Source: Prosthecobacter sp.
Lineage (GTDB): Bacteria; Verrucomicrobiota; Verrucomicrobiia; Verrucomicrobiales; Verrucomicrobiaceae
Reading direction: 5' to 3'
Length of the DNA stretch: 64,000 nt
NCBI GenBank assembly: GCA_019186985.1
Contig: JABARQ010000015.1
Coordinates: forward strand, 1-64,000
Shown: piece after piece, positions 27,182 through 35,579 of the stretch
Layout of the letters: each line of letters opens with the position of its first letter
How positions within the stretch are numbered: position 1 is the first letter of the stretch
Program-made: the position numbers and the translations under genes
Notes under the pieces: model-generated
What the model saw: the letters and a program-made list of their open reading frames with translations, nothing else
Database searches by the model: none
Told to the model about the DNA's origin: nothing

Positions 27182-27982
27182 ATGACCTCCTTCGAATCTT
27201 CGCTCTACGAATGTGAGGTCGTGCATGAGCGGCTGCTGCCGAGGCGGCATCGTTTCAGTTATGCCATGTTTTACCTGGACCTCTGGCTCGACGAGCTGCC
27301 CGGGCTGGACCGTGAGCTGCGCCTGTTCAGCGTGGACCGCCTCAACGTCTTCACCTTCCGGGACTCCGACCACCTCGACCTGGGGGCGGGACACCTGCGG
27401 CTGAATCTCGAAAAGTGGCTCCATGAGCAGCATGGCATCCGGCTCGCTGAAGATTCGCGAATCCGCCTCGTCACCCTGCCTCGTATCGGCGGCTACATCT
27501 TCAATCCCGCATGCTTCTACTTCATCCACGACTCCTCAGGCAGAGCCGTGCACGCCATCTGCGAGGTGACCAACACCTTTCACGAGATGAAGCCCTATCT
27601 GCTGCCGAAGGCCTCGGAAGACGGCGTTTTCGAGCATGTCCAGCCGAAGAACTTCTACGTCTCGCCCTTCTCCAATCTCGACACCCGCTTTCACTTCAGG
27701 CTGTCAGTCCCGGGGGAGCGGCTGCGACTGCACATCGACGAGCTCGAGGACGGGCGGCGCACGCTGGCAAGCTGGGTGCACGGCGTCAGAAAACCGCTCA
27801 ACGACCGCACCCTGACCCGATGCATCATTCGTTATCCTGCGCTGACGCTGCAGGTCATCCTCAAGATCCACTGGCAGGCCTTCCGCCTCTGGGCGCGTGG
27901 ATTCGGCTTCATCCGCAAAAGCGCCGGCAGACATCTGCAGACCGGCCTCTACCGGCCTCATCCCAGCCTGACTGATCCCTGA
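27182..27982 (+). CDS. DUF1365 family protein
   Basis: The 266-residue protein matches the DUF1365 pattern: LYECEVVHERLLPRRHRFSY near the start, PRIGGYIFNPACFYFIHD in the middle and KNFYVSPFSNLDTRFHF later. The function is unknown, but the family is nearly always encoded between an FAD oxidoreductase and a CFA-type methyltransferase. An alternative ATG at 27158 shares a base with the upstream stop (TGATG) and would add eight residues; the ATG at 27182 fits the family start better. Confidence 0.88.
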   Translation: MTSFESSLYECEVVHERLLPRRHRFSYAMFYLDLWLDELPGLDRELRLFSVDRLNVFTFRDSDHLDLGAGHLRLNLEKWLHEQHGIRLAEDSRIRLVTLPRIGGYIFNPACFYFIHDSSGRAVHAICEVTNTFHEMKPYLLPKASEDGVFEHVQPKNFYVSPFSNLDTRFHFRLSVPGERLRLHIDELEDGRRTLASWVHGVRKPLNDRTLTRCIIRYPALTLQVILKIHWQAFRLWARGFGFIRKSAGRHLQTGLYRPHPSLTDP

Positions 27983-27988
27983 ACCTTC

Positions 27989-29299
27989 ATGAACCCCACA
28001 GCCGTCCTGCCCTCCTCCAGCCCGCTGGAAATGACTGCTTCCTGCAACCGCTGGGCCCTGGTCGTTTCACGCCGCTGCCTGCACCGCTGGCTGGTCATGC
28101 GGACATTGCGCACCTTCAGCCGGGGACGCCTTCAGATGGACCTGCCGGGAGGTGAGCGCTTCTTCTTTGGAGACGCGACGCTCGGCCAGCCCACCGCCCA
28201 CATCCAGGTCAGGCACCCGCTATCGTTCTTCGTTCATCTGGCCCGTTATGGCGGCGTCGGGCTGGGAGAGGCCTACACGGAAGGCTGGTGGGATACGCCG
28301 GACCTGCGCGCCGTGCTCGACTGGTTCATCATCAACATCCAGTCCAGGCCGTCGTTGAAAGGCTCATCCCAGGGCTTCAAGCTCATCGGCTTCCTGCGCT
28401 GGTTGAACCGCATCCGGCATCTGATGCGGCCCAATTCACTGAAGACCAGCCGGCGCAACATTGCCGAACATTACGACCTGGGGAATGACTTCTACAAGCT
28501 CTGGCTGGATCCTTCGATGACCTATTCCGCAGCCAGGTTTACGCGGGAGGATCAGAGCCTTGAGGAGGCTCAGGCCGCCAAGTATGAGGCCTTGTGTGAG
28601 AAGCTCCGCCTCAGGCCCGAGGATCACGTGCTGGAAATCGGCTGCGGCTGGGGCGGCTTCAGCATCCACGCCGTCAAAAACCACGGCTGCCGGGTCACCG
28701 CCGTGACACTTTCGCAGGAGCAGCACCGAGAGGCGACCAGGCGTGTGAAGGAGGCCGGGCTGGAGGACCGCGTCGAGATCCGCCTGCAGGACTACCGCCA
28801 TGTCACCGGCCGGTTCGACAAGATCGCCTCCATCGAGATGCTGGAGGCTGTGGGTGAAAAGTATCTGGAGACCTACTTTGCCAAGTGCGCCGAGGTGCTG
28901 GCGCCGCACGGCATTCTCGCCGTGCAGATGATCACGGTGCCTGATCATCACTATCGCAGGCTGGCCAGGGGGGTGGACTGGATTCAAAAGCACATCTTTC
29001 CGGGGTCGCTGCTGCTGGCCGTCGGTCGTGTCAACGAAGCCATCCGAAGGACAAGCGCCCTGTCCCCGATGGCCCTTGAAGACCTGGGAGGCGACTACGC
29101 CCGGACGTTGAGCGAATGGCATGTCAACTTCAACGCCAGGCTTCGGGAAGTGCGTGAGCTGGGCTTTGACGAGCCCTTCATCCGCAAGTGGAGCTATTAC
29201 CTCAAGTACTGCGAATCCGCCTTTGCCATGCGTAACATCAGCGTCGTCCAGGCATCCTGGGCCCGGTACAGCCACCAGGTGATGCAGCCTGCCGCCTGA
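27989..29299 (+). CDS. CFA-type fatty-acyl-phospholipid methyltransferase (first copy)
   Basis: The 436-residue cytoplasmic or membrane-associated enzyme has an N-terminal lipid-binding region (FFFGDATLGQPTAHIQV) and an SAM domain with VLEIGCGWGGFSIHAV (about residues 214-229). The conserved cysteine near the end is kept (YYLKYCESAF). Three side chains that hold bicarbonate in E. coli Cfa appear changed: YSC is YSA, the LLH histidine is Gln (VQMIT), and the WY tyrosine is His (WHVNF). It may therefore methylate or methylenate acyl chains rather than form a cyclopropane ring. It starts six bases after the DUF1365 gene. Confidence 0.9.
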   Translation: MNPTAVLPSSSPLEMTASCNRWALVVSRRCLHRWLVMRTLRTFSRGRLQMDLPGGERFFFGDATLGQPTAHIQVRHPLSFFVHLARYGGVGLGEAYTEGWWDTPDLRAVLDWFIINIQSRPSLKGSSQGFKLIGFLRWLNRIRHLMRPNSLKTSRRNIAEHYDLGNDFYKLWLDPSMTYSAARFTREDQSLEEAQAAKYEALCEKLRLRPEDHVLEIGCGWGGFSIHAVKNHGCRVTAVTLSQEQHREATRRVKEAGLEDRVEIRLQDYRHVTGRFDKIASIEMLEAVGEKYLETYFAKCAEVLAPHGILAVQMITVPDHHYRRLARGVDWIQKHIFPGSLLLAVGRVNEAIRRTSALSPMALEDLGGDYARTLSEWHVNFNARLREVRELGFDEPFIRKWSYYLKYCESAFAMRNISVVQASWARYSHQVMQPAA

Positions 29300-29330
29300 C
29301 CGGTCCGAAAGCGTCCCAACAGCACACGGC

Positions 29331-29669
29331 ATGATCCTCATCCTGCGCCTTTTCTTCATGCTCATGCTTGCCTCCATGATCGGAGTCACCGGCTGGGCCA
29401 GCCTGGAGTGCGCCTTGTGGAGGATTCCGGGGGAAGTGGCCTCGAATCCCTGGTTCATCGCCACGCTTGCAGACACCTGCTGGGCCTTCCTGACCTTCTA
29501 TGCCTGGCTCGCCTACAAGGAGACATCGTGGAGATCGCGGCTTGCCTGGCTGCTCGCGATCCTGGCCCTCGGAACCATGGCTGTCGCCGCCTACATGCTG
29601 CACCAGTTGTTCCAGGTGAATGCGAGCGCCGGCGTTGAGGAGGTTCTTCTCCGGAGGAAAAACTCGTGA
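29331..29669 (+). CDS. DUF1475 family small membrane protein
   Basis: The 112-residue protein has three hydrophobic helices. The block GVTGWASLECALWRIPGEVA, NPWFIATLADTCWAF and LTFYAWLAYKE matches the DUF1475 family, which was first described from plants. The function is unknown. Its place inside a lipid operon, overlapping the DUF1295 gene start by four bases, suggests a role at the membrane with that enzyme. Confidence 0.78.
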   Translation: MILILRLFFMLMLASMIGVTGWASLECALWRIPGEVASNPWFIATLADTCWAFLTFYAWLAYKETSWRSRLAWLLAILALGTMAVAAYMLHQLFQVNASAGVEEVLLRRKNS

Positions 29670-30439
29670 GCCTGCTGATTTCCGCCCTGATCCTGGTCCT
29701 CATGTTTTTTGCGACCTGGCGGTTCAGCGTCCGCTCCGGCAACTATTCCTGGGTGGATGTCACCTGGGCGCTCAGCTTCACGCCCGCCGTGCTCTGCCAT
29801 GCCTGGCCCGCAGACGGCTGGGCGCCGCGGCGCTTCGCCATCGCCCTGATGATGTCCGCCTGGAGCCTGCGCCTTGGCCTGCATCTGTGGCGGCGGGTCT
29901 CCCGTCACCATCCGCATGAAGATGCGCGCTATGCCGTGCTGCGGAAGCGATGGAAGGCGGATGTTCCAAGGGCCTTTCTGGTTTTCTTCCTGGCCCAGGC
30001 ATTCCTTGTCTGGCTGCTGCTGCTGCCGGCCCACCTGATCGCCAACCATGCAGGCAGCGGCTTCAGCCTGACGGAACTCGCAGGCCTGGCCGTGTGGTTC
30101 TTGGCGCTCATCGGTGAAGCCATCGCCGACCGGCAGCTTTCCTCCTTCAGCCGTGAGCCAGGCTCCACGAACCAAGTTTGCCGCAGGGGGCTGTGGCGCT
30201 GGAGCCGGCATCCCAACTACTTTTTCCAGTCACTGCTTTGGTGGGGGCTTTTCCTGATGGCGCTTCCGGCCCCCTGGGGCTGGGCCTCCATCGCCGCCCC
30301 GCTGGCCATGCTGCACTTCCTGCTGAACGTCACCGGCATTCCCCTGACGGAAAGGCTGTCCGTGGAAAAGCGTGGCGACGCCTACCGGGACTATCAGCGC
30401 ACCACGAGCGCTTTTGTGCCCTGGTTTCCCAAGAGTTGA
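29666..30439 (+). CDS. DUF1295 family membrane reductase-like protein
   Basis: The 257-residue integral membrane protein has about six helices. The C-terminal motif [20 protein letters not shown] and the ending ...[20 protein letters not shown] are the DUF1295/steroid 5-alpha-reductase-like and isoprenylcysteine methyltransferase-like signature. The start is GTG, overlapping the DUF1475 stop (GTGA). Relatives use NADPH or SAM on lipids. In this operon a reduction of an unsaturated or methylene-bearing acyl chain is plausible but not shown. Confidence 0.88.
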   Translation: MSLLISALILVLMFFATWRFSVRSGNYSWVDVTWALSFTPAVLCHAWPADGWAPRRFAIALMMSAWSLRLGLHLWRRVSRHHPHEDARYAVLRKRWKADVPRAFLVFFLAQAFLVWLLLLPAHLIANHAGSGFSLTELAGLAVWFLALIGEAIADRQLSSFSREPGSTNQVCRRGLWRWSRHPNYFFQSLLWWGLFLMALPAPWGWASIAAPLAMLHFLLNVTGIPLTERLSVEKRGDAYRDYQRTTSAFVPWFPKS

Positions 30440-30459
30440 ACTCAACACATCCATGCCTC

Positions 30460-31500
30460 ATGCCTGACATCAACGCACTCCTCGCCAGGGACATCCTGCC
30501 TGACTTCCTGATCCGTATCGGCATCCGTCGGAGGCTGGCCTCGGTGCTGCGCAAGCACCGGCGGCCGGACATTGAAACGCAGCAGGCGGCCTTGATGCAG
30601 CATGTGCACGGTCTGAAGGCCATGCCGGTCGCCATCGCCACCCAGGAGGCGAACGAGCAGCACTACGAGGTGCCCACACGTTTCTACCAGCTCTGCCTGG
30701 GGAAGCACCTGAAGTACAGCAGCGGCTGGTGGGACAAGGACGCGGAGACCCTGGACAAGTCGGAGGCGGCGATGCTGCGCCTGACCTGTGAAAGGGCGCA
30801 GATTGCGGACGGCCAGCGGATTCTGGAGCTTGGCTGCGGATGGGGATCCCTGTCGCTTTGGATGGCCGAGCATTATCCGCAGGCCAGGATCACCAGTGTT
30901 TCCAATTCCCGAACCCAGAAGCAGCACATCGACGCCGAGGCAGCACGAAGGGGGGTGTCAAACCTCGAGGTCATCACGGCCAACATGATTGAGTTCGAAG
31001 GCGTCGGCGAGGCCGTCTTCGACCGCTGCGTCTCGGTGGAGATGTTTGAGCACATGAAGAACTACCAGGAGTTGCTGCGCCGGGTTGCCCGCTGGCTGAA
31101 GCCCGGGGGCAGGCTGTTCGTGCACATCTTCACACACCGCGAACTGGCCTATCATTTTGAGGCGACCGGCGCATCCGACTGGATGGCCAGGTACTTTTTC
31201 ACGGGCGGCCAGATGCCGAGCGACGACCTGCTGCTGCATTTCCAGGACGACCTCAGGATCGAGGACCACTGGTGTGTCAGCGGGCTTCACTACAGCCGCA
31301 CGTCGGAGGCATGGCTGCGCAACATGGACGCCCACAAGGACGAGATCATGGCGCTGTTCCGCGAAACCTACGGCACGGATCAGGCCGTGAAATGGTGGAG
31401 CTACTGGCGCATCTTCTACATGGCCTGCGCCGAGCTCTGGGGATACAGGAATGGCGAGGAGTGGATCGTCAGCCACTACCGCTTCAGCAGGCCGGCATGA
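30460..31500 (+). CDS. CFA-family SAM methyltransferase (second, shorter copy)
   Basis: The 346-residue protein belongs to the cyclopropane synthase superfamily but lacks the large N-terminal lipid domain of the first copy. SAM motif: [20 protein letters not shown]. Conserved family parts are [29 protein letters not shown] and the C-terminal cysteine in YMACAELWG. It keeps the histidine (LFVHIFTH) that is replaced in the first copy, but has YSSGWW instead of YSC. It resembles the branch containing plant coclaurine N-methyltransferase-like proteins, so the acceptor might be an amine head group instead of an acyl chain. It is the last gene of the operon. Confidence 0.85.
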   Translation: MPDINALLARDILPDFLIRIGIRRRLASVLRKHRRPDIETQQAALMQHVHGLKAMPVAIATQEANEQHYEVPTRFYQLCLGKHLKYSSGWWDKDAETLDKSEAAMLRLTCERAQIADGQRILELGCGWGSLSLWMAEHYPQARITSVSNSRTQKQHIDAEAARRGVSNLEVITANMIEFEGVGEAVFDRCVSVEMFEHMKNYQELLRRVARWLKPGGRLFVHIFTHRELAYHFEATGASDWMARYFFTGGQMPSDDLLLHFQDDLRIEDHWCVSGLHYSRTSEAWLRNMDAHKDEIMALFRETYGTDQAVKWWSYWRIFYMACAELWGYRNGEEWIVSHYRFSRPA

Positions 31501-31514
31501 CGACGACATGAATA

Positions 31515-31542
31515 GGGCAGGCGCGGAGACCCACGCCTGCCC
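31515..31542. terminator. Bidirectional hairpin between convergent operons
   Basis: A perfect nine-base-pair stem, GGGCAGGCG ... CGCCTGCCC, with a ten-base loop lies between the stop of the second CFA gene (31500) and the stop of hpf (31570). No long T-run follows on either strand, so termination may be weak or assisted. The position suits a shared terminator. Confidence 0.6.
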
Positions 31543-31569
31543 AGGCTTTGAGAGGATGTGTGTAGCGGC

Positions 31570-32157
31570 TTAGTTCCTGTCCTCGGGCTCGATCAGGCCG
31601 TAGTCGCCGTCCTTGCGGCGGTACAGGATGGCAAGCCTGTCGGATTTCTGGTCATGGAAGACGACGAAGGGGCGGTCGCTCAGCTCCAGGTCCATGATGG
31701 CCTCGTCGGCGTAGAGCGGACGCACCTTGTACTTCTCGTGGTGGACGTAGGACGGGTCGACATGCTCCTCCTCGGTGGTGTGGAGCACCTCGGCGTGGAA
31801 AACCTTTTCCTCGATGTGGCGGATGCTGCCCTCCTTGCGCGGACGATGGCTCTTGAGGAGGCGGGTCTTGTACTTCCGCATCCTGCGGGCGATCTTGGCG
31901 ATGGACTCGTCGATGGAGGCATAGATGTCCTCAGTGGTGCTCTTCACCTCAATCACGATGTGGTCGGCGCAGAAGAGGATGATCTCGGCGATCTGACGAT
32001 GGCCCTGGACATCCAGGATGACCTTGGCCTCGATGATGCGCGGATAGTCGAGGTGGAGGCTCTCGACCTTCTTGTGGGCGTAGTCACGGATGGCTTCGGT
32101 GATTTCGACGTGTCGTCCGGTGACGACGATGGGCAGGTTGACGTTGTGCTTTTGCAT
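31570..32157 (-). CDS. hpf: Ribosome hibernation promoting factor, long form
   Basis: The 195-residue protein has an N-terminal HPF/RaiA domain (about residues 8-105; LPIVVTGRHVEITEAIRDYA). After a linker, a C-terminal dimerisation domain (about 130-190) has VRPLYADEAIMDLELSDRPF and YRRKDGDYGLIEP. Long HPF alone forms 100S ribosome dimers in stationary phase. It ends the kdsA-lptC-lptA-lptB run. In E. coli the order is lptB-rpoN-hpf, but no rpoN is present here. A perfect Shine-Dalgarno precedes the start. Confidence 0.95.
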   Translation of the reverse strand: MQKHNVNLPIVVTGRHVEITEAIRDYAHKKVESLHLDYPRIIEAKVILDVQGHRQIAEIILFCADHIVIEVKSTTEDIYASIDESIAKIARRMRKYKTRLLKSHRPRKEGSIRHIEEKVFHAEVLHTTEEEHVDPSYVHHEKYKVRPLYADEAIMDLELSDRPFVVFHDQKSDRLAILYRRKDGDYGLIEPEDRN

Positions 32158-32166
32158 TTTGGGTTT

Positions 32167-32173
32167 CCTCCTT
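32167..32173 (-). promoter_or_regulatory. Strong Shine-Dalgarno of hpf
   Basis: AAGGAGG on the minus strand lies nine bases before the hpf ATG at 32157. It is one of the few perfect anti-16S matches in the window and suggests high translation of hpf relative to the genes before it. Confidence 0.75.
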
Positions 32174-32211
32174 GGTTGGGGGGTGATTGTTGGCTGGGGG
32201 GCGCGGTCCGG

Positions 32212-33057
<846 letters not shown>

Positions 33058-33079
33058 GCTGGGAAGAATAACAAAAGGG

Positions 33080-34099
33080 TCAGTTGCTGCCGGAGGACGG
33101 TCTCTGCGGGGGCTGGTCGTCACTGAGGATGACGGTACGCGGGCGGCCGTTGGTGGACAGGCGGCCTTCCTTGTCGAAGACCATGGTGGTGTCCGCCGTG
33201 GTGGCGATGTGAAGCACGTTGCCTTTCTGAACCTGGGGATAGTCGCTCAGGGTGATGTTGCGGGTGCTCCCGTCATATTCGAGGCGCCTGCAACGCCCCT
33301 GCTGGACATCGCCCTCCAGGCTGCGCTTTTCAATGATGACCATGGGCCCGCGCGCAATGGCCTTGCGGATGGGCGGTGCCTTGTCCTCCTTCTTCCCCTT
33401 TCCGGCACCCGTGGCGATGATGGGATCCTGCCGCGGAGCGGCCTTGGGCCTGTCCGCCCCTTTTTTGGACTTTTCCTCGTCCTCCTTGATCATGTGGACC
33501 TCCAGCTCCTCGCATTCAATGTAGAAGTCGGGATGACGGGCCTTGACGTGGCCGGAGTAGATGAAGACGGCGTTGTTCAGGTCGAAGTCGCTCCGGTCCG
33601 CCTCGATGATGACGTTGGGCGTGCCCCGGGCTGCGTCGATGGACGCGGCTCCGAGTGGCTGCAGGGCGCCGGGCACGGGTCCTGAAGGCGCGGCAGGCGG
33701 CTGGTCCTGAACCTTCGGCGTGGAAGCCGGGGGAGAGGAGGCAGCGGCACCTTCTGCGGGCTGCCCGCCGCTCAGCAACCCCTGAACCTGGGGAGCCATG
33801 CTGCCCACGGCGGCCTTGGCAGCCTCCAGGGCTTGCTGACGTTTTTCGGGGGACTGGACGGCGGCCTTGGCGGCGTCCGTGACACCCGGGGGGAGGTTTT
33901 TGATCAGCTCCCTGGCCTTGGACCTGGCCTGGTCCAGTTCTCCGCTGCTTTGCGCCTGACGAAGCCGGTCAGCGGCCTCCTGGAGCTGCTTCTTGGAATC
34001 ACCGCCCGCATTCGGCACATTCAGCCGGCTGGCACCCTGCCCATGGGCGGAAGCCACCCAGGCAAGCGCCGGCAGAAGGATGAATCGGATTGTTTTCAT
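33080..34099 (-). CDS. lptA: LptA-like periplasmic LPS transport protein with long extension
   Basis: The 339-residue protein has a signal peptide (MKTIRFILLPALAWVASAHG). Residues about 20-155 are a helical Ala/Gln-rich then Pro-rich extension not found in E. coli LptA (185 residues). The LptA/OstA domain follows (about 160-335): VIIEADRSDFDLNNAVFIYS, then a Lys/Glu-rich insertion, then GRCRRLEYDGSTRNITLSDY. LptA bridges the periplasm and carries LPS to LptD. Its place between lptC-like and lptB genes supports the name. The start at 34099 gives a clean signal peptide. Confidence 0.78.
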   Translation of the reverse strand: MKTIRFILLPALAWVASAHGQGASRLNVPNAGGDSKKQLQEAADRLRQAQSSGELDQARSKARELIKNLPPGVTDAAKAAVQSPEKRQQALEAAKAAVGSMAPQVQGLLSGGQPAEGAAASSPPASTPKVQDQPPAAPSGPVPGALQPLGAASIDAARGTPNVIIEADRSDFDLNNAVFIYSGHVKARHPDFYIECEELEVHMIKEDEEKSKKGADRPKAAPRQDPIIATGAGKGKKEDKAPPIRKAIARGPMVIIEKRSLEGDVQQGRCRRLEYDGSTRNITLSDYPQVQKGNVLHIATTADTTMVFDKEGRLSTNGRPRTVILSDDQPPQRPSSGSN

Positions 34100-34124
34100 G
34101 TCATTTGGACGCCCGGGGGGCGGG

Positions 34125-34634
34125 TTAGTCATTCTTCCTGCTGGTCTCGTTCGAGACTGCGCCGGTGTCAAAGATCAATGTTCGTACCCGACCAGTCATG
34201 GACCCCATGGAGGTGCGTGAATCAAACACCATGGAGTCACCGGACGTTTCAAAATCAGCGCGGCTCACGGTGCTGCGCGTGTCACTGCGCAGAATGCGGT
34301 CCTGCAGATAGAAAAAGGCCTCGGGCAGGGCCACTGTCATGTTTTGTGCGGGATTCCTGGCAAGGAGGTCGATGACCACGGATTCCGCCCTGAGGCGTTG
34401 TTCATCCAGCCGGACCACCGTCTCGGCGCGCATTTCGGAGGATTTTCTGCCCTGGCGGTCAAAGGATGGAATGACCACCCCGCGATTGACGAAACCCGCC
34501 GGGATCATCCTGCCAAAGGTCGCCAGTTCATCCTCAGGAGCGGAGCTCTGGGCAAGCAGGACGCCGACAGAAAGGCATGCGGAGGCCAGAAAGAACCTGA
34601 AGTTGCGTGGGGGAAAATAAGGGAACCACCTCAT
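34125..34634 (-). CDS. lptC: LptC-like LPS export protein
   Basis: The 169-residue protein has a single hydrophobic N-terminal segment (NFRFFLASACLSVGVLLAQ). A beta-rich periplasmic part follows, including VVIPSFDRQGRKSSEMRAE and FYLQDRILRSDTRSTVSRAD. Similarity to LptC is weak; the name rests on size, topology and place directly between kdsA and lptA, the normal Gram-negative order. The ATG lies one base after the kdsA stop (TGACATG), so translation is coupled. Confidence 0.6.
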   Translation of the reverse strand: MRWFPYFPPRNFRFFLASACLSVGVLLAQSSAPEDELATFGRMIPAGFVNRGVVIPSFDRQGRKSSEMRAETVVRLDEQRLRAESVVIDLLARNPAQNMTVALPEAFFYLQDRILRSDTRSTVSRADFETSGDSMVFDSRTSMGSMTGRVRTLIFDTGAVSNETSRKND

Positions 34635-34635
34635 G

Positions 34636-35466
34636 TCAGGACGCGTGCTGGACGAGGGCATGGATTTTACGAAGCTGTTCGAGAACGGAGGCGAGCTCTG
34701 GGAGAGGAATCTGGTTGGGGCCGTCAGACAAGGCCTTGGAAGGGTCAGGATGCGTCTCCATGAACACCCCGTCGCAGCCGGCGGCCACGGCGGCCCGGGC
34801 AAGGACGGGGGCCAGCCTGCCGTCACCTCCGGTCGCCGTGCCAAGGCCGCCTGGTCTCTGAACGGAATGGGTGGCATCAAAGATGACCCGGTAGCCCAGC
34901 TCACGCATCCAATGGAGGGAACGCATGTCGGCGACCAGGTTCTGATAACCAAAAGTTGTGCCGCGTTCGGTGAACAGGAAGTTCTGGCAGCCAACGGAAC
35001 GGAGCTTCTCAGCGATGTTCTTCACATCCCAGGGCGCCATGAACTGGCCTTTTTTGACATTCACGGCGCGGCCGGTTTCACCCGCCGCAAGGATCAGGTC
35101 GGTCTGGCGGCTCAGAAAGGCCGGGATTTGCAGAAGATCAATGTACTCGGCGGCGACACGGGCCTCCTGCTCCGTGTGAATGTCCGTGGTGACGGGAACG
35201 CCCAGCCTGTCCCCCACCTGGCGAAGCAGCTTGCAGCCGGCATGAACCCCGACACCCCGGTAGGAAGAGCCCGCACTGCGGTTGGCCTTGTCATAGGAAG
35301 CCTTGAAAATCCACTTCAGACGCAGGCTGTGGGCGATGACACCCAGGCGTTCGGCCACCTCCCAGATGAAGTCATCACTCTCGATGACGCAGGGACCTAG
35401 GATGAAAAGAGGCTCGGAACCGTCTACCGACACCGTGCCGACCTGAACCACCGGAAGCGAAAACAT
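34636..35466 (-). CDS. kdsA: 3-deoxy-8-phosphooctulonate synthase
   Basis: The 276-residue cytoplasmic enzyme joins phosphoenolpyruvate and arabinose 5-phosphate to make Kdo 8-phosphate for the LPS core. Family motifs are FILGPCVIES, FKASYDKANRSAGSSYRG, PAFLSRQTDLI, NVKKGQF, FTERGTTFGYQNLV and METHPDPSKALSDGP. It is the first gene of the LPS export run. The ATG at 35466 gives the usual N-terminus. An in-frame GTG at 35484 would lie inside the terminator stem upstream. No Shine-Dalgarno is visible; the bases just before the ATG are the terminator's T-run. Confidence 0.96.
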   Translation of the reverse strand: MFSLPVVQVGTVSVDGSEPLFILGPCVIESDDFIWEVAERLGVIAHSLRLKWIFKASYDKANRSAGSSYRGVGVHAGCKLLRQVGDRLGVPVTTDIHTEQEARVAAEYIDLLQIPAFLSRQTDLILAAGETGRAVNVKKGQFMAPWDVKNIAEKLRSVGCQNFLFTERGTTFGYQNLVADMRSLHWMRELGYRVIFDATHSVQRPGGLGTATGGDGRLAPVLARAAVAAGCDGVFMETHPDPSKALSDGPNQIPLPELASVLEQLRKIHALVQHAS

Positions 35467-35470
35467 GCGT

Positions 35471-35509
35471 AAAAAAGCTGCCACGCCCGCTTCATGCAGG
35501 GCGTGACAG
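35471..35509 (-). terminator. Intrinsic terminator of the giant gene, directly before kdsA
   Basis: Read on the minus strand, CTGTCACGCCC pairs with GGGCGTGGCAG (35499-35509 with 35478-35488; 11 pairs, one G-U) around a ten-base loop. One C and a run of six T (35471-35476) follow. It lies 71 bases after the stop of the giant gene and ends four bases before the kdsA ATG. It is a textbook intrinsic terminator. Confidence 0.8.
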
Positions 35510-35579
35510 GGATGCTAGCGGGAGATGCCCGGCTGACAACCGCCAACCAAGGCAAACCGCATTTTGACCGGGAACCGGA

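Noticed and set aside
30178-30459. Upstream extension of the second CFA-like gene
   Set aside because: The added 94 codons lie within the DUF1295 coding region in another frame and match nothing; the ATG at 30460 gives the family start.
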